Positions 11,701-23,478 of a stretch of 64,000 nt of DNA are shown here, one piece after another; the first letter of the stretch is position 1; each line of letters opens with the position of its first letter. The notes beneath the pieces are model-generated. The model made no database searches. It was not told the origin of the DNA and was given only the letters and a program-made list of their open reading frames with translations. Origin of the DNA: Pomacea canaliculata (lineage: Eukaryota; Mollusca; Gastropoda; Architaenioglossa; Ampullariidae); assembly GCF_003073045.1 (NCBI RefSeq), contig NC_037595.1, positions 12,392,074 to 12,456,073 on the forward strand. Reading direction: 5' to 3'. Both the position numbers and the translations under genes were made by a program.

Positions 11701-14700
11701 TTACCTTGCTGTTTCCATGTCTTTCATGAAGTCAGTAGATACATAGCAGACATCTTCTTTCATTTGGTTAATCACATAAGTTTCATCCATTACCATTAGC
11801 TGTCTGGGTAAACACAATACAAATGGATGACATTAAATTTTGAGAAATAATAATAAATAATGTATGATTTATATGGCACAGATTAACAATTGTATAGGAG
11901 TGTTTCAGTACATGAAACAAAAACAAGCCATGGACAGTATACGAAGGAATGGCAGGTGAACAACAATACTGAAAAAATAACAAAGACAGTGAACTCAGAG
12001 AGACAATGAGGTAACACAAAAGGTAACAGTTTATCGAAGGTCATGTCAGCAGGATAATAAAGCCAAGGTTTTTAACAAAAGATGCAAAGGTAATGTTGGC
12101 CTCAAATCCAGTATTTGCATCATCTTATAGTATGACCCAAAGTTAAATTAATGTTAAATCCATATCATCTTACCATTATTTCTCTACATAATTATGCTTT
12201 TATCTAAAGACTTACCGATATGAAATAATTTCTTTCAAGTGATTGGTCAGCACCTTTCCTCCAATGTTTATCCTTAGCAAATACATAGAATAATGTATTA
12301 TGCATTCAGTTTTTACATCAAATATAAAATCTACTTCTCTGGACAATAGTATAAACCTTTAAAGTGTAAGCTGCAAAAATTTTTTTTACTGCGCTAAATC
12401 TGACATTACTCAAAGTGAGGCTATAATACAGCTGTCTGTCGTGAATTAATATGATAATCTGTACTGATATAAATATTGCTCCCAAGGCAAAGGGTCTGAA
12501 TAGTCTAAAAATATTATGAAAATCCTTCTTGTTTACACATATTAACAGACAAGGCAACGTCCTTCATTCTGGAATAAATAAGAGTGATTTTTTCTTGCTA
12601 AACATTTTTAGAATCATTAAAATGTCATTTGAGAGACAAAAAGTCTAAACTGCCAACACTCTTATTCTAGTATGAATCATATAAAATTTTAACTCATTCA
12701 ATATGGACAATTAATGCAATTGAAGACATTCAGATCTGCTGGTGTGAACTGCTTAGGAAGATTAATGTAGCATTATTTTTCCTTCCTCTCTCTGTGTTCT
12801 TTCATGTTCACTGTGCATGTATTTTTCTACAACTACCTGATTGTGACACCCTTTTCTATAATTTGGAATCAGTATCTACTGCACTATTTTTCACTGGTAA
12901 CAAACTTTCCTTCTGTTCATTTTGAGACTACCTACCTACAAGCTGCATCCAGCAATTTCTTCCCCTTGCAGTATGGCACAAGATGTGTAAAGGAGTAGCC
13001 AGAGTCTACAACTAAAGCACATAGCTCCTTCTTGGAGTCATGCTTTATATAGTGATACTGGCTCAGCTGTGGGGCTGCATCAAAAAACAAAGTAAAACAA
13101 AAAGTTTTCAAACTAAAACAAACATGAATGCACAAACAAGCCATATGCAGAGTTGATGAATCCTATTAGGACTTGCTAAAATCCACAATTTTAAATGACT
13201 CGTAACACAATGAGCAAACAGTCTCTTTAGAAATTTACTTAATTTATTATATATCATTTATGCAGAAAGTCATAGGGCAACTGGTCAGTCAGAAGCAGTT
13301 TATCTTAAAAAGTACTTCATACTTTTTAACATGGAACTTCTGCAAAAAAAGTTGTAATAGAGCACAAACTGTTGATTGTAAGTTACATTGGGGAGTTAGT
13401 CGCGACAGCGATAACCTTTATCCAGCAAAATGTTGAGGATATATCTAAGAGGGGTTGCAACATGGAATGTCTTAATGAGGAAGTTTTACTGTAGTATAAA
13501 GTCTCTCCCATTTTACAAAATTATATATTTGTAACCAAGATGACTGCCATGTTATAAAATTTCTTCAAGTAGCTTTCCTTTAAACAAAGAAAATTATTGC
13601 ACTTTTTACCATTGCAACAGTAGAGAGCTTTGAACTGATATTCTTCAAACAAAATTTCGACCATAGCTTCTTGAACTGAAGTGAAATTGAAGAGTGGTTC
13701 TGTGACAATCAATGTGGTCTCATTGAAGTCCACCTTACCAAAAACAAAAATAATTATGAAAAATTAATGCACTCTTATCTTATAAATAAAACAGAGTGTA
13801 GTGATTAGTGTATGTGTGTGGGGAGGTGGAGGGTGGGATGTGGCTTTGGTTTATAATTATGCAAAAATCTACTGTTTGTATGATCCTCACTAAATTCACC
13901 AGGAATATTATTTTCATTCCATGGAAAATCATAGGCTGGCTATGTTGGTGCATTTCACTTTGGAGCATGTTCATATTTTTGTTGTAAGATGTTACTGAAA
14001 GTTTCAGGTGAAAAAAATAACCTCAAGAAATTGCAACAAACCTCAGCTACACAGAGCAAATTTTTTATGCTGTAATTTAAGAGGGTATCTCAACTAGTTT
14101 CTAATATAACATTTATCTATCAAAAAGTCCCTGTAATTGCATTTATCACTTTTTATTCTCATGTGTTATCACTGATGAATCAACATCTATGGTATAATAC
14201 AGTGGGGTGTTTAAATTAAAACCAGTCATTATTTCATGCATTTCATAAAAAAATTTGTAAAATCTTTATGAAAAATTGCTCTTTAATATTTTAAGTATTA
14301 AGTTATTTTTTAAAAAAGTGAGTTCTTAGGCTAGCCAGCAATAATTCATTCCCCCATCATAGATCCACACCAAAAGACATTTCACCTTGCAGCAGTCTGC
14401 TCCAAACATGTGGTCCCATACTTGTCGCTCTATGTCCCAATTTACCAGGTAGCCCTGAAAAAAAATGTACTATGCTAGCATTATGTTCACTGAAGCAAAA
14501 AAGCATGTACAACTGTCTTTTGTATCATTACCAGACTCCCTAAGCAGTTTCTGTTTCATGTGCTTTATATTACTCTTCATCAAAGAAAATTTACAGCACA
14601 TGCATCATCAAAATTTGACACAAATGAATATGTGCACAGTTGATTAGAAATTAATGGAGAAAAATAAAAAGATATAAGTACAGTACTAAAATATTACAAA

Positions 14701-15682
14701 AATACATTTAAAAAAATTAAAATACAGAATAATGCTACAGAGCACTTCTAAAGATCATTTTTATCTATTTACTAAATTTAGTCCTTCAAGTGCCACACAC
14801 AAAAGTGATTACAATCAGCTTAAATAATAATAAAGCTGATTTATATAGCACTTCAACTTATATAGCACTTCAACCCTCCATGAAAGTGCTTTACCATTTA
14901 TGCATACACACAACAACAATAATAATAATGATGCATAGTGTATGTGAAAATGAGTGTGTGTGTGTTTGTGAAAGTATTTGCATGTGTATGTGAAAGGAAC
15001 CTGTGAGTATTGATGGCACTTTTTGAGTAAGTGGTGGGCATTATCAAGGGTCAACAGTCATTTCACCACAAGACCATTTCACCCCAGTCATAACGCCCCA
15101 CAGGCTGAGTCAAATCATCCCACTATGGCCATTTTTGTCCCAACATTGAAAAGTCAAAAAAGCTTCCAGCATATATTTACAAAATATTACTGAAGTCAAA
15201 ATTGATGTTATTATACCTTTTGAAATGGCAGCAAATAATACAAACTTGACAAGTCTTTGCATTCATCAATCTGATCCCCAATAAATATTCTTGTTCGCAC
15301 ATTTTTTGCCTTCATTACACAGTTTGGAATGATCCTGAAAGAGGAATACGTTTCAGTCAGACTTGCAGCTGGAACCACATAGGCGATCATAGCAATTGTG
15401 ACTTAATTACGTAAACTATTTCTTATATGCACACATGATCTAGCAAATTAAATTCTTAATTCGGAACACAATGTCAACAGCGTTACAAAATATCGTCTGC
15501 ATGTTATTCGTTTCAATGACATTTTTAAACATACAAGTCAAATGCTACAAAAATAATATTCTGAGTTAGTCTTGTTTTAGCCAATTATTATACTGCTTTA
15601 GTTATGCATACTTAGGCTCCTTGTCCGTAGAATACCCAACTTTCGCAGTTCCCGCTCCATTATCAAGCACTAAGGTCGCCAT
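8758..15682 (-). CDS. ACTR6: Actin-related protein 6 (Arp6), complete
   Basis: Twelve exons (minus): 15682-15612, 15334-15217, 14454-14386, 13733-13610, 13074-12936, 12272-12216, 11803-11705, 11229-11109, 10113-9990, 9543-9468, 9208-9146, 8887-8758. All junctions are GT-AG and all phases agree. The exons sum to 1191 bases, 396 residues plus stop, the same length I recall for vertebrate ACTR6. Recognisable blocks: MATLVLDNGAGTAKVGYS (nucleotide-binding phosphate-1 loop), GYLVNWDIERQVWDHMFG, TEPLFNFTSVQEAMVEILFE, VVDSGYSFTHLVPYC (phosphate-2), INIGGKVLTNHLKEIISYR, NIVLTGGNCHLPGF, and C-terminal YSWEGG with KFDV at the end. By family knowledge Arp6 is a nuclear subunit of the SRCAP/SWR1 remodeler that deposits histone H2A.Z. 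It lies head-to-head with the F-box/WD40 gene. Confidence 0.96.
10194..10933. mobile_element. pogo/Tigger-like non-autonomous element, in an ACTR6 intron
   Basis: The ends are inverted repeats starting CAGTCAAATCTCCCTACTAT and ending with the complement (ATAGTAGGGAGATTTGACTG), flanked by TA on each side. CAGT ends plus a TA duplication point to the Tc1/mariner-pogo group. Inside both ends, the words CTACTATGCCAC and 'TTGCTCGGTCCCG' repeat several times (10206-10330 and 10858-10918). The middle contains a fragment of another element at about 10739-10809. No transposase frame is visible. Confidence 0.8.
10739..10809 (-). mobile_element. hAT-like terminal fragment nested in the pogo-like element
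   Basis: On the minus strand it starts CAGGGGTGGGCAATTAATTT and continues through 'gagggccggac', a typical hAT end. A second copy of the same end is at about 23588-23650 on the plus strand. Only one terminus is recognisable here. Confidence 0.55.
14828..15055 (-). repeat. Possible LINE/SINE 3' tail remnant
   Basis: On the minus strand a duplicated 'agtgctatata' phrase runs into an ATT-rich tail at 14822-14840. This resembles the 'gcgctatataaat' plus trinucleotide tails of CR1/L2-type elements. No coding sequence. Assignment is weak. It lies in an ACTR6 intron. Confidence 0.35.
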
Positions 15683-16963
15683 GCTTGTTTGCTACGCTTT
15701 CTTTGGCTTGGGGGCACATGTCGTAAAACAATTATTTCATTATTATTGTTCTAAATTGTAGGCATATTACTATCATATACACAAAATGGTTAAGTAAGAG
15801 ATATATTTTAGTAAGAGTTGCTATATCAAATAGTTCACTTGACGATAACGACATACCACTGCAGAAAGAAATGCAACTCCTGAAGCAAAACCGAAAGCGA
15901 GTTATGTCCCTTGCAGTCAGCAGCGTTGCCAAGTAGTCGCGTCCTGTCGCTGAGTGGCAGCGTATGATCGACAGTCGCCCACTCTACGAGATAGGCGCCG
16001 AACAAACTTCGCCTTGACTCTAGTGCTACCAGGCACTCATCGCGGCAGCTAACACTTCTGCCAACTTTAAATGTAGAGGGGTAAGCGACTTTTCGTCTCA
16101 TCATGGGCTTGGATTACTGAAGGACCAGCTTGAAAGCGTTGTCAACGTGCATCAACGGATATGGACGTTTTTTTAAAGTGACCAGCACTGACAAAACTTT
16201 TACGGACTAAACAGAAATAAGAGAAGTTGTGACAGTGAGTATTCATTGCCTAGACCTGTGTTTATGTCTGCGTCTCTCTTTCTGTTTCTGTGCTCTCTTA
16301 GTAAGGGTTCAGCGGGTGCATCCTAGAAATGTTTTTAGGAGAATCAACGGTTGGTAAACACTCTACGAAAGAAATGCTGTAGTCTGCCTTCATTTATTTA
16401 CTGAGTTATTGTACTATGTGTAATCTCGTGGTCTACCTTGATTTCTTTATTGCGGCTGTTGTGTGATTGGCAATGCTGTAATGTGCCTTTGTTTAATTAC
16501 TCACAGATGTATGGTCCGCGACGCTCACGGGGAAAGAAAGATAACAGATTGTTTCGCCGAGACGAGCTCTGACTAAAGTCAGCAACACAATACCCGGCAA
16601 TAAGCCTGTTTTCGAGGCCAGGCACCTCGGTGACTTATTAACTCCACAGAATGGCACTCAAGATACAGACTGAAAGGTGTTTTTAGTTCAACTGCACTGC
16701 TGTGTTCTCGATACTGTCGGCTTGTCCTTTGTGCTTAACATTAGTCGGCAAGGACACAACTTTTTTTCTTTTCATTGCTGTATTCTCAAGACAGAACAAA
16801 CGTTTTTCGCCACTTGCTCGTGTGTGTGTTTGTGTGTGTGTTGGGAGAGGGTGCGTGCACGTGCATGCGTGTGTGTCGTGAACAACATGAATTTGTGAGA
16901 GACTGCCTCGCTATGGTCTCTCCAGCATGACAATTTGTTAAAGAGACACTGAGACACTGCAAC
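15683..16963. promoter_or_regulatory. Divergent promoter region between ACTR6 and the F-box/WD40 gene
   Basis: The two start codons face away from each other with about 1.28 kb between them. A plausible 5' UTR exon of the F-box gene ends at a donor near 16234 (gaca|gtgagt), so the two transcription starts could be only a few hundred bases apart. No TATA box stands out near either start. A TG-rich tract is at 16818-16880. Confidence 0.45.
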
Positions 16964-19441
16964 ATGAACGCAGTCGAGTTCCTGGTCAGCCACAACGCCA
17001 AGGCCAAGAGGAGCACAGTGCTGAACGTTAAGCTCAAGGACCAGGTGAAAGGGGTTCAAACCCAGGCGCCAGACCCTATTCGACAAGAATCTCTTGTGTG
17101 GCGAGGACATGGTGGGAGACATCCAACTCACAGCAGTGTGGCATTTGATCGTCAGCTGGACAAAGTCTCCATCTGGTTGGAGCAGTGGGACCACGACACG
17201 GTAAGTAATACAATACATCTTTATTGTTTATTTCTGTTCACAACAGAGATAGAAACAGAACAACCATGCGAGAGACAGACAAACGGACTGACAGATAGAC
17301 AAAAACAAGCAGTTCCACATTCTGTGACTGTGTAAATCTGATGTGACTGTTAGTAAATGCGCCGAGACCAATAGGTTCTGGAGTTTTCGAATTCGATCTT
17401 GTTCCCAGCGATGAGTCAGTTTTACGACTTATCTATTAAAGAGAGGAGATTCACACCACCACCAAAACCAAGAACAAAAACAAAGTCACGGCGCACGCAC
17501 GCAGTCAATATTTGTTGGTCTGTTATAAATACCGAGCTCGGTAGAAGCGGATATGAATCTCTTTTTTTTTTTTGTCTACATGTCTTTGCAAGCCTGCTTT
17601 GCACTTACTAGACAAGCCCTTGAATAACCTTTCCGACAGAAACACACATCAGACAATTCTTTCGACACGCACGACAACACAAAGTCAGTTTGGAGCTCGC
17701 GCATATCAGGTGCCAAACAAGAGTCGTCAGAGAGGGGTGTAGGGGCTGGGCCATGGAGGGAGAGGGAAAAAATCGTATGATCTTAGAGGCAATAGCAATA
17801 AATGAAGAATCCAAGTGCGACACAGCATTTTGAGCAGTCTTAACAGGATCTCGCGGTACAGGGTCTAATAGAGTTTGAGAAATAGTAAAAACTAAGTAAG
17901 GAAGGGAGGAAGGAAGGAAGGAAGTTAGGAAAAAGTGACTTTAGCTCCAATGCCCGCTCGGAAGCCTTTCAAGCAGAAGATTTTTCAAAAGCTGTTACCT
18001 GTCACGTAAGACAAAGGACAACAACCTGTGGCCACCGCTTTTTTATTTATTTATTATTTGCTAATAGAAAGCAAGTTTAAATCGCCGAACCGATCATGTC
18101 CTACCACTCGTGTAACCAAATGGAAAAAAAAAATACAGAGAAGAAGAAGAGGAAGAATATATGCATGACGCAAGTCAGAAAGGAAGACGATATAAATGAC
18201 CGTGGTGAAGACCAGTGTATTTCAAGGGACTGCTTATTGTGGTCCCAGTTTTTGTGCCGTTCAATACCCTGCGGCTCATAAAGCCAGCCCCATTTTTCGC
18301 TGTCGCCGTTCCTTGCTGCAAAGACCTTTTCACGCAGCGCTCTCTGACCATGGCGGCAGGAGAAATGGCTTCCGCGCATGTGCGATCGAGAAGGTCAATG
18401 GACGGACTTCTTTCATCTGAGGATTACTAGGGATTAGAGTGTGAATGAGATCCGAGGGATGATTTATTACCAGGGATCGGATTTTGTGGAGGCTACAAGG
18501 GCGGGCGCTCGCATAGTCGCTATTGTTCCTGCAATGGATTGTTTTCCAAGCTAGAAAGCCAGTAATCTACTTGGGTTTTATTCTCTTCTTTTATTTTCTT
18601 CTCAGTCTCTCTCTCTCTCACTCTCTCTCTCACACACACACACACACACAAAAATGCGTTCAGTCTTTGATTTCTTTTGCAACCATTATTTGCGTGACAG
18701 TCGTTCAGTCATGTCACAGTACAAGTGAATGCCGTTTCGCTATTCCTTCATATGAAAAAAAGGCTCCTCGTGCTCGATTCTTTTTTTTCTTGACAGCACT
18801 CAACGCACATTCATATTCAGTAAGTCACCTGTAAACACGACGGTTTTGCCATGTTCAAGAAACGAACAAAAATAACAACAGTAAAAGAAGGAGAAGGGAA
18901 GAGAGAAAGATAGAGAAAGGTTACAACCCCAGGTATATCTGCAGCACGGAAAATATAAAATGAAGTCGATCAAGAAAGACCTATACCAAGACTGTATCAA
19001 GCAAACAACATCTACTGAATGTATCAGCTAAATGTTCTTTTTAACCACAATAAGTACCAAACCCTTTCACAGTGCACTCAACTGGGTCAACGCCTACCTG
19101 TCGTCAAAAACGAGAGCAGAGGGGAGTCAGATAAATGCCTCAAACTACTCTCGATCTATTCCAGAAATGGATCATTGAACAAAGTATAGTGCTCTGTCAT
19201 GTTTTGGTGGAGGGAGGGTCAACAGCCACTCGAGTCGCAATACCACACAGAAATAATGTAGTAGGATGTTGGCACCCATGATTTATGGGGATCCGCTAAA
19301 AGGTCTTACAATATGCCACTGCTCCCACCAGGAATTTACTAGCTGTGAAGTTTACGTTTCTACTGAACCTGGTTAGTATGCTAATGGCATGATTTTATTG
19401 TGTGACAAACTTTGTTATCAGGACCTCTGGAGCAAATCCTG

Positions 19442-19482
<41 letters not shown>

Positions 19483-22400
19483 TAACACAAAAATATCAGC
19501 TAAGGGAAAAATAAACACACGCTTGCACCTGATAGAATTTAACACAACAAAGGGTGAAGGGGTGATTGTGATTTCCCGATACTGGAACCTATACATTTTC
19601 TGCTTTTCCTTTGCTTAAAAATTACTACTTGCGCGGCAGTACTGTCCTGTTTCCGTTACCTGTTGGAAAGTTTTTAATGGTCGTGTAACGTTGAAGTTCC
19701 TATGAGTGTGTGTGTGTGTGGAAAGAGAGAGAGAATTCTTCGTTAAGAGAGACTTACATTTTCTTATGCCAGTGTCAGTATTGCTTATCGATAGCCCTGT
19801 GAACCTGGTCCCACTGCAACACGTGTAAGTAGTTTTCACTGGTCAGATATGGACGAAACGTTTGGCGAAATCTTGCAAAGTTTTTACGTGCCAAACGAGG
19901 TTGCGGTTTTAGATACGCAATGCCAAACCTAGACAAGACCAGACAATCTAAACCGAGACTAGAAAAGTCACGTGAACTTTCCAGAACAAGTCAAGCCATA
20001 CCAAGCCATGCTAAAACATGCTAGAAGTAAGCAAATCCAAAACCAAGTTAAGACTAGACAATCTAAACCAAAGACCAGGAAAGCCACGTCAAGATAAAAA
20101 AAAAAAAATCATTAACAGAGCTACAATCCAAGATAAGCCAAGTAATGACAAGACGTGCCAAGAAAAGAGAAGAAAATACAGGACAGAGCAAACCGTGGTA
20201 GGTCATGCCAGGCTGTCAAGCCAAACCAATACAAGGCAAAAAAGAGTCCAAGAGGCTCATTCATAACACGGGTATTAAAAACAAAAAGTACAATAAATAA
20301 ATATGCAAATTTAAAGAATGCAAAACAGTTATAAGTTATCAAGTTATAAGTTATTACAATACGTACAGTGGAAATAATTATAGAAATATTGTTTCACTTA
20401 TCAGATTTTTATCTGACGTGAAAGATATACCTCCTTTGCAAGGGGTAGGGTATCCTTCCTCTCCTGATATAAAAACTTTTGGGGGGAAGGGGGAACAAAA
20501 GAGGACACCAGTGGGGCACGAGGTTCATCTCGGTGCGAGAGCTGCTTCTCGACAACCGAGTCTTGCCAAAAGCCCTCGCTCCCAAGGATTGTCTGCTCTC
20601 GTCATAAGTGTCCAGTAATCAGCAGTCCAGTGAATGATAATGCCTTGAGCCTTTAGAATATGGCTGGCGCTGCCACACTTAATAAAAGAAATGGGCAAGC
20701 TAAACAAGGTAACATGACATGTATTGTACAAATGTAATTTTCGTAGGTAATTTTAGCACTATGGGGAGTCTCTTTATCTACTTTATTAAAAAAGAAAAAT
20801 CATGAAAAAAAGAATTCACATGAACTCCGTTTGTTTGCTGTTACCAATGCCAGGTTTAAATTGAAAATATTACACTTTATCGCTCTGTGTAAACATTGCG
20901 CAGGAAAATATACACAAATTTAAGAAATATAACATTAATAAAGCATAAATCTTTAGTTTGTCAATATTCTTTGAAGAGGGCTGTAATATTTTAACGAATT
21001 CCAATCTGGTGGCTAATCTTAGTCCCACAGAAACACTGTTAGCAGCTAAGAAGCTTTAAGAGACTACATAAAAGCCAAGTATAAGTATTAATAATATTAT
21101 TATATGTATTGTTAATAATATTATCATGTGTTTACATTATCCGAAAAGCAGTGGACTGGATATTCAATGGAAGGACTATATCTTTAGGGTTCTTTTCGTT
21201 CTTCGGTATTCGACTTTCTCTTTTCTTCTTTTTTATTATTTTCACATCCATTTGTCTTATTAACTGGTTTCTTGCTCTTTGCAAATTTTTGTCAAAAAAT
21301 TTTGAATGACATTTGCTGTTTTTCAAGCGCTTAAATTTCAAATCGTAAATGGCATTAACTCACAAATCATATGAGCGGGATTTCAGTAGGATCTGGTACA
21401 ACAAGTCACAAAGACATGAACTGTCTTGATTAAAAGTTACTGTGGAATGTTATCTCAGAGAGTTTGCACTTGCCAACGCTTACACATGCTCTCGTTTCTG
21501 AACATATCGATGGCTCTTTTATCGATAATGACAGACACTAAAAATAGTCCACTGCACGGGTGGCAAATGACGAAATACAAGAACATCTGGACAAATATCG
21601 TCCAACAGACAACTACCCAGATAACATTTGAACATTTTATAAACGGTTAAAAAAAAGTTATCGCGAAATGTTTGAATAATATTTGCAGCAAAAGTTTTTT
21701 AAATGTTAATTATGAAGAAAGAACAGTATTAATATGACTTCTCTTTGCATGCACACAGAAGTGCGCGGTTCTGGAAGCCATCTTGCGGCACAGCGGCTAC
21801 AAACAGTTCCAGTTCCTGGCCACAGTGCTGCAGCCCTCCCTGCACCGGGACTTCATGTACGCCGCCAGCATCCGCTTCCCAGACATTGACTTCAAACCCA
21901 TCAGCACCCACGTCTCGCGAGAACTGAAGGCAAGTTATTTTTAGAAACATTAGGTTAAGGGTCGAGGTAATTCCTTAATAGCAAACTAATTTGTCTCGTT
22001 CTGGTAAGAAAAGGTAAAACACAACAGTTTTATTTTTTGGACTATGAGGACTTTCTTTGCTTGTAGGAGAAATTATCAAGGCTTCGCTTGGATACATTTC
22101 ACCGAGTAAAAAGTGCGTACCTGGATGGTGTGGACGGACTCAAACTCCCGAACTTGTGTAAGATTCACAGGAAAGTCTTCTAGAATCATCTCGTAAAAAG
22201 TAATTTATTTTTTGGAACATTTATTAAACCTGTAGACCAAATCGACTGGCCCCCATTATCAGTCAGAATTATAAACTGGTATAAAAGGCTTCAAAATGAT
22301 AATCAAACGACCTGCATACTATGATTATCGTAATACTTTAACAATGTTGTTCAAATGTTACCTTCAATAAATAATTTGTACAAACATACTAATTTATAGA

Positions 22401-23433
22401 ATAACTTGTTTTTATGATGTGTATGCTTTTTTTCCATGGACATCTTACCCCCTTGCCCATTACTACCACCAAGTACACCTGTATTCTTGCACGACATCCG
22501 AAATGAATAATACAGAATTGACATATAAGGTAAACATCCACCCTGACTGATGAACATGTCCACAAAATCAATCATTTCAGATCCAAAGTCGAAAAGCACC
22601 GGCTGGCCAGGTCCCTGATTGGAAGTTGCAGCACTCTGAGCGTCGGTAGCGAAGGTTTCCTGACGGATAGATTCTACCCCGATACCACCAGGTCCGTTCA
22701 GCCAGAATCAGTCAGCACGCGAGGAGCAGTGGCCAGGTAACTATACCCAGCACGACAGCGGAATCGTACCCGTGAAATCATGCCCATTTCTGGGTGGATA
22801 GCTGCCTAATCCCTCGCTTTCTCCAGAGACGAACGTCTCTGCTTTCTCCAATCCCAAGATAGGAGCGGTACGTAGATAAATTGCTTGGCGAGAGACCACA
22901 GCTACTTCCGTTTATGGTGTGCGCATGTCCAGCAGCATATCGGACTTTTATACATCGAATTTCGGCTTTTAATGTAGACAACATTAGCGTCGGAAAAAAA
23001 AAATGTTTACAGTACAATTCGAGCAACGTTGGGCAGAACATCCTCACAGAACGGGTGGATTCCGACTTTGGCCTCAGCACTGATCACGTGAACTGATTCC
23101 ACCGTCCAGTCACGATGTACGTTCGTGTTTAGCGACAAGATGAGAACTTCATCATTTTCTCCCAGCACCCGGAGGACCTGTCGGTGGAGAGGGCATTGCA
23201 GCCTCGTTGTGCGCATGCGTCCCTTGAAAACTCGTAACAGCCATTGGCTCCGGAAGCAGACCGCGCTTTTATGCAGAAGATGATCGATTTGCGGGTTCGG
23301 CGATGAAGATATGGTGTGTGTGGTGTCAGAGAATCGAGTTAATTTGTAACGTGAACCTCTGTTTCGAATGGAAGTGGGGAAGAAAACAGGATGAGAAATC
23401 AATATGATATATTGGAGTCAGGTCCAATAAGTG

Positions 23434-23478
<45 letters not shown>

